Shown piece by piece: positions 1 to 7,386 of a stretch of 28,962 nt of DNA. Origin of the DNA: Mollicutes bacterium (lineage in GTDB: Bacteria > Bacillota_I > Bacilli_A > RF39 > UBA660); assembly GCA_012838395.1 (NCBI GenBank), contig DUPI01000027.1:1-28962 (forward strand), written 5' to 3'. Positions within the stretch are counted from its first letter, which is position 1, and each line of letters begins with the position of its first letter. Under the pieces are notes generated by a model. That model worked only from the letters and a program-made list of their open reading frames with translations. It was not told where the DNA came from and ran no database searches. The translations under genes and the position numbers were made by a program.

Positions 1-513
1 ATTCTCATTTAAAAAAATACTGCTCACCTGGTTTCCGAAAGTAATTATTATTTTAGGTTTAATTATTTCTATTTCCTTATATAACAATTTTAGATACTTT
101 TGATAAATTGAATCGGGTAAAGGTCTCGCATCAATTTGTGTACATTTGCCCAAATTAGTTATAAAGTACTTATACTTTTCAACATTAGAATATACTAAAT
201 CAGCAAATAACTCATCCCATTCTAGAGGTTTTCTTTTCTGAATTTCTTCAAATATTTTTTTATCCAGTAAACCTATATTATAAAATAATTTCCAAATGTT
301 TTTTAATCCAATCCACGGAGACTTTCGGCCTTTCCACTCCTTTGATGATGCTACATTTCTACCGGTAGGATTCATAAATATAAATAATACATTATGTTCC
401 TTATCATAACCACCACTATATATGGAATTTAATTCATTAGCACCATACTTTAATTGTAATTTATCATATTCTTTATTTAAATTATTAATGTTTATGTTTT
501 CACCTGATATCAT
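1..513 (-). CDS. Uracil-DNA glycosylase superfamily protein (3' end cut by window)
   Basis: Reading frame of 171 codons without a stop that runs off the left edge, so the C-terminus is missing. I see a strand followed by a FMNPTG motif near residue 48, which resembles the GINPG-type motif A of Mug/TDG-like glycosylases, then a segment with ITNLGKC near residue 118. A final strand reads IIKPKIIITFG, which is the usual last strand and turn of the UDG fold. The likely role is base-excision removal of uracil or a damaged base, but the subfamily is not clear. The ATG at 513 has no Shine-Dalgarno. The rps-operon terminator ends only about 30 bases upstream and a TATAAT overlaps the ATG, so the mRNA may be leaderless or the true start may be elsewhere. 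I assign the superfamily from motifs; the function is inferred. Confidence 0.6.
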   Translation of the reverse strand, partial: MISGENININNLNKEYDKLQLKYGANELNSIYSGGYDKEHNVLFIFMNPTGRNVASSKEWKGRKSPWIGLKNIWKLFYNIGLLDKKIFEEIQKRKPLEWDELFADLVYSNVEKYKYFITNLGKCTQIDARPLPDSIYQKYLKLLYKEIEIIKPKIIITFGNQVSSIFLNEN

Positions 514-544
514 TATATAATATATTATCAGATTTAGAAAGAAA

Positions 545-578
545 ATAAAAAGATTAAGTCCTAGCCTCAATCTTTTAT
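545..578 (-). terminator. Intrinsic terminator of rpsF-ssb-rpsR
   Basis: On the minus strand AAAAGATT pairs with AATCTTTT around a loop of about 13 bases, and the RNA continues into a U-rich run (TTTTTATTTT). It lies just after the rpsR stop at 588. Confidence 0.75.
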
Positions 579-587
579 CTATTAATT

Positions 588-806
588 TTATTTAACAAAT
601 GGTACCAATGCCATAAAACGTGCTTTCTTCACTTCTAAAGCTATATGTCTTTGGTGTTTTGCACATGCGCCTGTAATTCTTCTAGGTAAAATTTTACCTT
701 TATCGGCGCTTATATATTTTTTAATTATGTCAATGTCTTTATAATCGACAGTTTTACCTATGCACATTTGACATACTTTTTTCTTTTTTCTATAAAATTC
801 TGCCAT
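588..806 (-). CDS. rpsR: 30S ribosomal protein bS18
   Basis: A 72-residue basic protein of the small-subunit platform that binds 16S rRNA together with bS6. The body from DYKDIDIIKKYIS through GKILPRRITG and the end KHQRHIALEVKKARFMALVPF match bS18 along the whole length. The N-terminal CQMC pair together with a later Cys and His is the arrangement seen in zinc-type bS18 proteins. A strong Shine-Dalgarno (AAGGAGGA) precedes the ATG at 806. It is the last gene of rpsF-ssb-rpsR, 14 bases after the ssb stop, and is followed by an intrinsic terminator. Family and order are those of most Bacilli. Confidence 0.97.
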   Translation of the reverse strand: MAEFYRKKKKVCQMCIGKTVDYKDIDIIKKYISADKGKILPRRITGACAKHQRHIALEVKKARFMALVPFVK

Positions 807-820
807 CTGATTCCTCCTTA

Positions 821-1324
821 TTAATCTATATCATCAGTGTCATCTAAGGTAACAATATCTCCCATGTTAACATATGCATCATCTGCGTTACCTAGATTAA
901 ATCCTTGGTTACTATTATCTTGATAACTGTTATCTTGATAATCGTATGGACTATTTCCAAAATTATTATTACTATAACTTTCACTTGTTTTTCTAGCTTC
1001 TGCTTGAGCTTTTGTTTCTAGAAATTGAACATTATCAGCTACAACTTCAAAAGTATATCTTCTATTACCATCTTTGTCGTCATATGTTCCTGTTTGAATT
1101 CTACCATCAACTGAAATTAAACTACCCTTATCTAAATAATTACAAATATTTTCAGCTTGTTTTCTCCAAACAACAATTCCTATAAAATCAGCTTCTCTTT
1201 GTCCCTGAGCGTTACTAAATGTTCTATTAACAGCCAAATTAAATCTAGTATAAGGTAACTGACTGTTAGTATAACGAAGTTCAGGTTTAGCTGTTATTCT
1301 TCCTACTAAAGATACTCGATTCAT
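821..1324 (-). CDS. ssb: Single-stranded DNA-binding protein, atypical C-terminal tip
   Basis: SSB coats single-stranded DNA during replication and repair and recruits partner enzymes. Of 167 residues, roughly 1-105 form the OB fold: MNRVSLVGRIT at the start, then the TRFNLAVNRTF and ADFIGIVVWRKQAENICNYL segments. The rest is a flexible Asn/Gln/Ser/Asp-rich tail. The protein ends in an acidic stretch DDTDDID and then stops. The usual DDDLPF-like ending, whose terminal Pro-Phe docks into partner proteins, is absent. The ORF reads straight into a normal TAA with the rpsR ribosome site directly behind, so there is no sign of a frameshift. It sits between rpsF and rpsR as in other Bacilli. The ATG at 1324 is preceded by GGGAAG. 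Confidence 0.95.
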   Translation of the reverse strand: MNRVSLVGRITAKPELRYTNSQLPYTRFNLAVNRTFSNAQGQREADFIGIVVWRKQAENICNYLDKGSLISVDGRIQTGTYDDKDGNRRYTFEVVADNVQFLETKAQAEARKTSESYSNNNFGNSPYDYQDNSYQDNSNQGFNLGNADDAYVNMGDIVTLDDTDDID

Positions 1325-1341
1325 GTGATCATCTTCCCTTC

Positions 1342-1629
1342 TTATTCAATATTTGTAATTAAATGTCTAATTATTTCTTTACTTATTAAAGATAAACGAT
1401 TGAATTCATCAACAGCTTTACTATTTTTAGTTTCAACATTAAATAGGAAATAGTAACCACTTTTAAAATTGTTAATTTCATACGCTAGGTCTCTTTTTCC
1501 ATACTCTTTAAAATTAGTTATTTTCCCACCATTAGTGACTAAAATATTTTCGAAGTTTTTTACAACTTCCTTAATTTCTTCTTCTCCTAATGTTGGTCTA
1601 ACAATAAACATAATTTCATAGTTTTTCAT
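1342..1629 (-). CDS. rpsF: 30S ribosomal protein bS6
   Basis: A 95-residue protein with the bS6 ferredoxin-like fold: MKNYEIMFIVRPTL at the N-terminus, the Lys/Gly segment YGKRDLAYEINNFKSGYYF in the middle, and a final helix ending in ISKEIIRHLITNI. It heterodimerises with bS18 in the 30S platform, matching the operon partners. The ATG at 1629 follows a very strong Shine-Dalgarno (AAGGAGG), which can pair with an upstream CTCCTT in the leader. A near-consensus promoter lies upstream. This is the first gene of the operon. Confidence 0.97.
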   Translation of the reverse strand: MKNYEIMFIVRPTLGEEEIKEVVKNFENILVTNGGKITNFKEYGKRDLAYEINNFKSGYYFLFNVETKNSKAVDEFNRLSLISKEIIRHLITNIE

Positions 1630-1636
1630 TATTCCA

Positions 1637-1674
1637 CCTCCTTATGGTCTTTGGCTTAATTAAAAGCAAGGAGT
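1637..1674 (-). promoter_or_regulatory. rpsF leader with possible Shine-Dalgarno sequestering stem
   Basis: In the rpsF leader CTCCTT (1668-1673) is complementary to AAGGAG of the Shine-Dalgarno (1638-1643), with a small inner GCTT/AAGC hairpin possible between them. Just upstream GAGTA/TACTC can form a competing hairpin. rpsF leaders in many bacteria bind the S6:S18 complex for autoregulation. I do not see a clear CCG element as described for that RNA motif, so the assignment is tentative. Confidence 0.35.
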
Positions 1675-1694
1675 AAACTAATACTCGCGACTAA

Positions 1695-1723
1695 ATTATA
1701 ACAAACTTAATACTTATTGTAAA
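1695..1723 (-). promoter_or_regulatory. Promoter of rpsF-ssb-rpsR
   Basis: On the minus strand TTTACA (1718-1723), a 17-base spacer and a perfect TATAAT (1695-1700) lie about 65 bases upstream of the rpsF ATG. This is a strong vegetative sigma-A type promoter by pattern. Confidence 0.8.
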
Positions 1724-1827
1724 CATTTATTTTAATTTTGTTAAATAAAACTAAAAACATCCCGATTCATCTCGACTTACCTTTACTTTTAGCTTAACCA
1801 AGTTAATTATATATATCATCCATATAA

Positions 1828-1857
1828 ATGAAGTGAAAATAATAAACAATACTTCAT
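1828..1857. repeat. Inverted repeat in ychF-rpsF intergenic region
   Basis: ATGAAGT (1828-1834) and ACTTCAT (1851-1857) form a perfect inverted repeat, extendable by one A-T pair, around a 16-base A-rich loop. There is no adjacent T run on either strand, so it is not a clear terminator. The rest of 1724-1911 is AT-rich and shows no gene. It may be a weak ychF 3' hairpin or a protein site. Confidence 0.4.
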
Positions 1858-1911
1858 TATATAAATATGACCTACAAACAAAAATTTTAATACACTATTT
1901 TTCATATTATA

Positions 1912-3009
1912 TTATATATTGAAGCGAAAATGACATATATCCCCATCTTGCATAATATACTCTTTTCCTTCAAGACGCATTTTACCTGCCTCTTTAACAG
2001 CTTTTTCACTACCTAGTTGTTCTAAATCTTGATAACTTGTTACTTCAGCTCTTATAAATCCTCTTTCAAAATCACTGTGAATAATTCCTGCACATTCCGG
2101 AGCCGTCATTCCTTTTTTAAAAGTCCATGCTCTCACTTCTTGTTTTCCAATCGTAAAATATGTTGCAAGTCCTAATAAGTCATATGTAACTTTTATTAAT
2201 TTATTCAACCCACTATCATCTAGCCCTAAGTCTTTAAGAAATTCAGTTTTTTCTTCATCTGGCAATTCATTTAATTCTGATTCTATCTTAACGCACAAAC
2301 TAATAACAGAAGAGTTCTCTTGTTTGGCATATTTGCGCACTTTTGACACATACTCGTTTTCGCCATATAAATCATCCTCGTTAACATTAGCAATATAGAT
2401 GACAGGTTTTAGAGTTAGCAAGTTAAAATGCTTGATTAAATTTAATTCATCTTCATTAAAAGTTAGATTTCGAACTGGAATATTTTGTTCTAATCCAATT
2501 TTGATTTTTGTTAATATTTCCATTTCTTGTAATGCTATTTTATCTTTTGACATTATCGCTTTCTTTCCTATACGGTTGAGACGGTTAGTTATTAATTCTA
2601 AATCTGAAAGCATTAATTCGATATTTATGATTTCTATGTCCCGGATAGGATCGACATCGCCTTCTACATGAATAACATTTGGATCATCAAAACAGCGTAC
2701 TACTTCACATATGGCATCAACTTCTCTAATATTGGCTAGAAATTGGTTTCCTAATCCTTCACCAACAGACGCCCCTCTAACTAATCCAGCTATATCGATA
2801 AACTCAAAAGTAGTAGGTACTGTTTTATCAGGTATACATACCTCTGTCAAAAATTCCAATCTATTATCCGGAACTGTTACAATCCCTTGATTTGGTTCAA
2901 TTGTTGCAAACGGATAGTTTGCCGCTAAAATGTTTTGTTTCGTTATTGCATTAAATAAAGTTGATTTACCAACATTGGGCAAACCAACTATTCCAGCTTT
3001 TAAACTCAT
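1912..3009 (-). CDS. ychF: Redox-regulated P-loop ATPase YchF (Obg-related, OLA1 family)
   Basis: A 365-residue TRAFAC-class NTPase. I take the ATG at 3009 because it opens MSLKAGIVGLPNVGKST, typical of YchF, and has AGGTGAG upstream. The frame stays open 30 codons further, but that extension covers the promoter. The P-loop is at residues 9-17. The DIAGLVRGAS switch and the NVNE motif, which replaces the NKxD that gives guanine specificity, mark the ATP-preferring YchF type. The C-terminal TGS-like domain ends HSDFERGFIRAEV ... GKEYIMQDGD. The family associates with ribosomes and acts in translation and stress. Its place beside rpsF matches B. subtilis yyaF. It has its own promoter. Confidence 0.96.
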   Translation of the reverse strand: MSLKAGIVGLPNVGKSTLFNAITKQNILAANYPFATIEPNQGIVTVPDNRLEFLTEVCIPDKTVPTTFEFIDIAGLVRGASVGEGLGNQFLANIREVDAICEVVRCFDDPNVIHVEGDVDPIRDIEIINIELMLSDLELITNRLNRIGKKAIMSKDKIALQEMEILTKIKIGLEQNIPVRNLTFNEDELNLIKHFNLLTLKPVIYIANVNEDDLYGENEYVSKVRKYAKQENSSVISLCVKIESELNELPDEEKTEFLKDLGLDDSGLNKLIKVTYDLLGLATYFTIGKQEVRAWTFKKGMTAPECAGIIHSDFERGFIRAEVTSYQDLEQLGSEKAVKEAGKMRLEGKEYIMQDGDICHFRFNI

Positions 3010-3040
3010 AATTCTCACCTCGTGTTTTTTCAACTTGTGT

Positions 3041-3069
3041 ATTATATCACAATATTTTTTTAGAAACAA
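3041..3069 (-). promoter_or_regulatory. Promoter of ychF
   Basis: Minus-strand TTGTTT (3064-3069), 17-base spacer and TATAAT (3041-3046), with a TG one base ahead of the -10 (extended -10), about 30 bases upstream of the ychF start. Confidence 0.75.
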
Positions 3070-3087
3070 TGAAGTTTTCCAAACTTT

Positions 3088-3114
3088 ATAAAAAGACAAG
3101 ATTTTTAACTTGTC
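3088..3114 (-). terminator. Intrinsic terminator after the AbgT-family gene
   Basis: Minus-strand GACAAG (3109-3114) pairs with CTTGTC (3095-3100) around an 8-base loop and is followed by TTTTTAT. It lies directly after the stop at 3119 and closes the parA-parB-mscS-DUF951-AbgT operon. Confidence 0.75.
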
Positions 3115-3118
3115 ATTT

Positions 3119-4648
3119 TTAAAGAGTTGGATAAGTAATTGGTCCCAAAGGAAGACCTATGATAAACCACCCAATCACAATAAGGATTAATAGTCCGGCA
3201 GTTATTAAGATAGTTGGCATGATTAATTTATACATACCTAAGATAGTGACTTTTTTATTTTCCCAATAACTTTGAACAAATCCAACCATTATTATAAAAT
3301 ATATATATAACGGTGTAATTGCTTTTCCAATTCCATCTGCAGATTTAAAAATTAATTGTGTAAAATCTGGCGTTATATTAGATCTCATAAATAACGGTAC
3401 AATTAAAGGCGACATCAGCATCCATTTAGAAAGTGTTGACGGAATTAATATTCCAATTAATATCGTTATAATAAAGAGCATTATTATTAAAGGTGCTCCA
3501 GAAAATTCTAAGCCAGCCATAAAAGTAATTAATTTAGTCGCTATTACTTCTCCAATATTAGTCCAATTTATAATCGCAATTAATTGTGATAAAAAGAATA
3601 AAAGCACTAAAACATATCCAATTCCATTTAATTTTTTAAATACTTGATTAATGTAATCTTGTTCTTTTGTTATGTTTTTAGAAAACTTGCCATATACATA
3701 ACTAGTAATTATAATAATAAACATCATTATATATGGAAAACCTTCTTTAAAAGAGGCGTTTTCAGAAAACAAACTTGATATATAAGTTGGCGACTCCGGA
3801 TCAAGTAAAATTCCCGAATATGGTAAATCTGGTAATATACAATATATTAGTATTGCCGTCAACAAGATAAATGTTACACCACTTAAAAGGAGTGGTGTTT
3901 TTTTGTTTTCATCGGTTTCGATTATTTCCAACTCTTCCTTCTTTATTTTAGGAAGTTTAGGCGTTATTTTCTTTTCGATACTGTATGTTAAAACAAAGAT
4001 TATAAGTATGACAGAACTCATCATAATATATAAATTGGATGTTAAATGAAATTTATAATCTTGATCCACATCGATTTTGGCAGCTAATTCAGTTAATTGC
4101 CCTAATAAATAATCATTGTGATTAAAGATAAATCCAAATCCATAACCAAGTGTTAGCCCTAAAAAAACAGTAATAATACCCGAAATTGGATTTTTGTCTA
4201 CTTCTTTATATATAAGTGCAACTAAAGGCATTAATATTAAATAACTATAATCACCCAAAAATGATAAAATTGCACTAAAAGTTAATACTAAAAAAGTTAA
4301 TATAATTGGTTTTAATTTCTTAAATGGAGTGGCAATTGGTTTTATAATTCCACTGTAATCCAAAAAATAAATTGTTATAAAAGAAACAACTAATAACCCT
4401 AACGGTTCAAGTATTTGAAAATTTGTTATTGAATTACCAAGAACAAATTTTATTCCCTCTATAGAAAAAATATTTTTAACTGTAACAAGTGATGTTTCAA
4501 GAGCATTATTAACAATTGTTGTTTTTTGCCCCTCGATTCCTAATAACGATAAAATTGCACTAATGACAATAACAATTGCAGTGATTAATAAAATTGATAT
4601 AATCGGATTCTTACCAATTTTTATTTTTTCTTTTTGTTTTTTTATCAT
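3119..4648 (-). CDS. AbgT family transporter
   Basis: A 509-residue polytopic membrane protein with about 10-12 hydrophobic segments. Hallmarks of the AbgT/MtrF family are a GLLVVSFITIYFLDYSG segment early on, and a late block LSKWMLMSPLIVPLFMRS followed by ITPLYIYFIIMVGFVQSYW. The ending IIGLPLGP is nearly the family C-terminus. AbgT imports p-aminobenzoyl-glutamate, a folate breakdown product, in E. coli. Other members have been reported to export sulfonamides, so substrate and direction are uncertain. A good Shine-Dalgarno (AGGAGG) precedes the ATG at 4648. It is the last gene of the parA-parB-mscS operon, an unusual neighbour for segregation genes. Confidence 0.88.
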   Translation of the reverse strand: MIKKQKEKIKIGKNPIISILLITAIVIVISAILSLLGIEGQKTTIVNNALETSLVTVKNIFSIEGIKFVLGNSITNFQILEPLGLLVVSFITIYFLDYSGIIKPIATPFKKLKPIILTFLVLTFSAILSFLGDYSYLILMPLVALIYKEVDKNPISGIITVFLGLTLGYGFGFIFNHNDYLLGQLTELAAKIDVDQDYKFHLTSNLYIMMSSVILIIFVLTYSIEKKITPKLPKIKKEELEIIETDENKKTPLLLSGVTFILLTAILIYCILPDLPYSGILLDPESPTYISSLFSENASFKEGFPYIMMFIIIITSYVYGKFSKNITKEQDYINQVFKKLNGIGYVLVLLFFLSQLIAIINWTNIGEVIATKLITFMAGLEFSGAPLIIMLFIITILIGILIPSTLSKWMLMSPLIVPLFMRSNITPDFTQLIFKSADGIGKAITPLYIYFIIMVGFVQSYWENKKVTILGMYKLIMPTILITAGLLILIVIGWFIIGLPLGPITYPTL

Positions 4649-4656
4649 ATATCCTC

Positions 4657-4842
4657 CTAGTAAGTTATTATTTTTTTAACTTTTTTATTAAATTCAATTC
4701 GAGGAAGCATAATACTTCTTCCGCAATTGGCACATTTGATTTTAATATCGGCACCAACTCTAGTAACAACCCATTCATTGGTGCCACAAGGGTGTTGTTT
4801 TTTCATTATGACAATACTACCTATTTTATATTTTTTATCCAT
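4657..4842 (-). CDS. DUF951 family small zinc-ribbon-like protein
   Basis: A 61-residue protein with IGSIVIMKKQHPCGTNEWVVTRVGADIKIKCANCGRSIMLPR, the whole signature of DUF951. There is one Cys in the HPCG motif and a CxxC pair (CANC), which together could bind a metal. Members are found beside spo0J and ychF in Bacillus (YyzM) and relatives, as here. The biochemical role is unknown. AGGAGAG precedes the ATG at 4842. It lies 8 bases from both neighbours, clearly inside the operon. Confidence 0.9.
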   Translation of the reverse strand: MDKKYKIGSIVIMKKQHPCGTNEWVVTRVGADIKIKCANCGRSIMLPRIEFNKKVKKIITY

Positions 4843-4850
4843 TTTCTCTC

Positions 4851-5612
4851 CTAATTAATCATTAAATCTTCTTTGTGTTTTAATAACGCAATTTTAATGT
4901 TGCTTAATATTTCGTTTCTAGCTTCTTCCTCTTTTTCTGGTAGTACTTGAACTTTAATTCTGTATTCAGTTAGGGCATTTGTTATTGAATTAATACCAAT
5001 CAACTCTATTTTATCTTTAATTATGGACATTTCTGAATTTAATTTCGAACAAACTTCAGTTAACATTTCCTTAGTTTTCTCTACATTATAATCCGCCGGA
5101 ACAGGGATATCTAAAATTAAAATCGGATTTTCAATACTATGATTAACAGTTTGATCAACATATCTATTAGGAATTGTTTTTATTTCACCAGTATATGATA
5201 AAATTTTAGTTGTTTTTAATCCAAAACTAATTACCTTTCCCCTGAAATTACCAATCGTAATATGATCACCAACAGCATATTGATTTTCTAAAATAATAAA
5301 CAATCCTGCTATAAAATCTTTTAAAATATCTTGAAATGATAAACCAATAACTAAACCTGCAACTCCTAATGAAGTTATAATTGCTTTTGTTTCAACTCCC
5401 AATGCATCTAAAATAATTAAACCACAAAAAGCAATTACTATGTATTTAATAATATTAGTAAAAACACTAATAATGGTATTTTTTCTTCTTTCATCTATTC
5501 TTTTAATTGAGAATATACGATAAATTACTCTCTTTAATATTAAATATATAATAATACTAAATAAAATTGTAGAACTTGGTATTATAATTTCTTGCTTTAA
5601 AAATTTTTCCAA
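4851..5612 (-). CDS. mscS: Small-conductance mechanosensitive channel, MscS family
   Basis: A 253-residue membrane channel that opens under membrane tension to release solutes during osmotic downshock. Hydrophobic helices lie at about 12-32 and 48-70. The pore helix at about 79-107 (SLGVAGLVIGLSFQDILKDF) has the Gly/Ala packing pattern of MscS TM3. The beta domain follows, with QYAVGDHITIGNFRGKV and TIPNR near 146-150, then the alpha/beta cytoplasmic vestibule. It starts with TTG at 5612, supported by GAGG four bases upstream; no in-frame ATG fits better. It lies 9 bases after the parB stop, matching the parB-mscS (yyaF region) order in Bacilli. Confidence 0.93.
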   Translation of the reverse strand: MEKFLKQEIIIPSSTILFSIIIYLILKRVIYRIFSIKRIDERRKNTIISVFTNIIKYIVIAFCGLIILDALGVETKAIITSLGVAGLVIGLSFQDILKDFIAGLFIILENQYAVGDHITIGNFRGKVISFGLKTTKILSYTGEIKTIPNRYVDQTVNHSIENPILILDIPVPADYNVEKTKEMLTEVCSKLNSEMSIIKDKIELIGINSITNALTEYRIKVQVLPEKEEEARNEILSNIKIALLKHKEDLMIN

Positions 5613-5621
5613 ATATCCTCA

Positions 5622-6512
5622 CTACTCCTTTATATTTAATATTTCCAAAATACGATTTAAATCTGCTACATTATTAAAATTAATTACAATTTTATTATCT
5701 TTCACTTTAATTTTTGTATCTAATTTGTCGCTTAATAAATCTTCTACCAATTTATAATTTTCATTCTTTTCTGGAATTGGACGATTAATTTTAACTCGCC
5801 TTTCAAATTGTTCACCATCAGCCACTTTTTCAAGTTCTCGAACTGGTATTTTTTGATTAATAATTTTGGTTGCCGTTTCAATAATTTGATTAGAATCTTC
5901 CAATTTACTTAAAACTCGTGCATGGCCCATTGAAAGCTTCTTACTTATAATCATATCTTGAACTTCTTTTGGTAATCTTAAAAGTCCTAAAATATTAGTA
6001 ATATGACTTCTACTCTTACCTACTTTTTTAGCCAACTCTTCGTGGGTTATTTTTAATTTTTCTAACATCAATTGATAAGCTAGAGCTTCTTCAATCGCAC
6101 TTAGGTTCTCTCTTTGTAAATTTTCCAAAACAGCTATTTCCATCATTTGAGCATCAGTAAAATTACGAACAATAGCAGGTACTGTTTCAAGACCCGCCTT
6201 TTCACTTGCACGAACTCTTCTTTCTCCAGCGATTATCTCATACCCTTTAATAGTTTTCTTTATAATAACAGGCTGAATTACGCCATGTTCTTTAATTGAA
6301 CTAGCTAGTTCTTCAAGGGCTTCTTCATCAAATACTTTTCTCGGTTGATAAGGATTTGGTCGTAAATCACTTAACTTTATATCAACTATTTCCTCGCGAT
6401 TAGCGGTTTCATAAATTTTCTTTTCAACATTAGCAAGGTCTAAGTTTTCACTATTAAATAATTGTTCTAACCCCATTCCGAGTGCTCGTTTTTTATTTTC
6501 CATTTCGTTCAA
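5622..6512 (-). CDS. parB: Chromosome-partitioning protein ParB (Spo0J)
   Basis: A 296-residue CTP-dependent DNA clamp that loads at parS sites and spreads, recruiting SMC and stimulating ParA. The ParB motif with GERRVRA lies near 96-102 and NLQRENLSAIEEA near 131-143. The helix-turn-helix spans about 155-180. The residues that separate ParB from Noc are ParB-like at two positions, Arg168 (GKSRSH) and Gly196 (LSMGHAR), but Ile174 and Arg179 replace the common Thr and Ala. The C-terminal dimerisation domain ends the protein. It starts with TTG at 6512 (AAGGAAG upstream), overlapping parA by 20 bases; an ATG at 6503 is the alternative. I see no good parS in the window. Confidence 0.95.
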   Translation of the reverse strand: MNEMENKKRALGMGLEQLFNSENLDLANVEKKIYETANREEIVDIKLSDLRPNPYQPRKVFDEEALEELASSIKEHGVIQPVIIKKTIKGYEIIAGERRVRASEKAGLETVPAIVRNFTDAQMMEIAVLENLQRENLSAIEEALAYQLMLEKLKITHEELAKKVGKSRSHITNILGLLRLPKEVQDMIISKKLSMGHARVLSKLEDSNQIIETATKIINQKIPVRELEKVADGEQFERRVKINRPIPEKNENYKLVEDLLSDKLDTKIKVKDNKIVINFNNVADLNRILEILNIKE

Positions 6513-7278
6513 TCACTTCCTTAGCTAGATTTAAGTACGCTTCTGTCCCTCTACTTTGGGGATCATACGCCAAAATTGGTTTACCATGGCTAGGAGCTTC
6601 TGATAAACGAACCAATCTTGGAATAATTGTATCATATACACGTTCCTTGAAATAACTTTTTATTTCTTCTACAACTTCTAAACCTAATTTTGTTCGACTA
6701 TCTAACATAGTTAATAAAACACCTTCAATATCAAGTGTAGGATTAAGATTTTTTTGAGCTAACATTATTGTGTTTAATAATTGCATAATTCCTTCTAGTG
6801 CAAAAAATTCACATTGAACAGGTATTATAACAGAATCACTAGCTGTTAAAGCATTGGTTGTTAAAATACCTAATGATGGAGGACAATCAACAATAATATA
6901 ATCAAACATTTCTCTTGCTTCATCTAAATATTTTTTTAGTTGTCCACCTTTTGCAAAACCTGGCTCTTGACGACTTTTATCCATTAATTCAATATCAACA
7001 CCTGCTAAATTAATTGTAGCAGGAATTACATATAAATTTTTAAATTTTGTTTTAACTATTACCTCTTTTAAAGTTGTAGTATCAATTAGTAAATCATAAA
7101 TACTTTTATTAATATCTGCTTTATTTATACCAATACCAGTAGTTGTATTCCCTTGAGGATCTAAATCTACTAGTAAAACCTTTTTTCTAAGAATCCCTAA
7201 TGAGGCTGCCAAATTGATACTAGATGTTGTTTTTCCAACTCCACCTTTTTGATTAACAAGCGAAATTATTTTTCCCAT
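6493..7278 (-). CDS. parA: Chromosome-partitioning ATPase ParA (Soj)
   Basis: A 261-residue deviant-Walker ATPase. KGGVGKTT sits at residues 11-18 with the signature first lysine, DLDPQGN follows near 39-45, and VDCPPSLGIL is the Walker B region. ParA dimerises on ATP, binds DNA non-specifically, moves ParB-parS and, in B. subtilis, controls DnaA. The ATG at 7278 has GGTG at 6-9 bases upstream. It is the first gene of the parA-parB-mscS-DUF951-AbgT operon. A weak TGTTAAAAT extended -10 lies about 40 bases upstream. Confidence 0.97.
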   Translation of the reverse strand: MGKIISLVNQKGGVGKTTSSINLAASLGILRKKVLLVDLDPQGNTTTGIGINKADINKSIYDLLIDTTTLKEVIVKTKFKNLYVIPATINLAGVDIELMDKSRQEPGFAKGGQLKKYLDEAREMFDYIIVDCPPSLGILTTNALTASDSVIIPVQCEFFALEGIMQLLNTIMLAQKNLNPTLDIEGVLLTMLDSRTKLGLEVVEEIKSYFKERVYDTIIPRLVRLSEAPSHGKPILAYDPQSRGTEAYLNLAKEVIERNGK

Positions 7279-7358
7279 TATATCACCATTTTCTACAAGA
7301 ATATCTCATATTCATTTTAACATAAACTAACAAATAAATCTAGGAAATGACTCTAATA

Positions 7359-7386
7359 AAAAAGATATTTTAACTAATATCTTTTT
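7359..7386 (-). terminator. Intrinsic terminator after trxB
   Basis: Minus-strand AAAAAGATAT (7377-7386) pairs with ATATCTTTTT (7359-7368) and leads into TTATT. It overlaps the last codons of trxB (stop at 7370-7372) and separates yvlD-lgt-trxB from parA. Confidence 0.8.
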
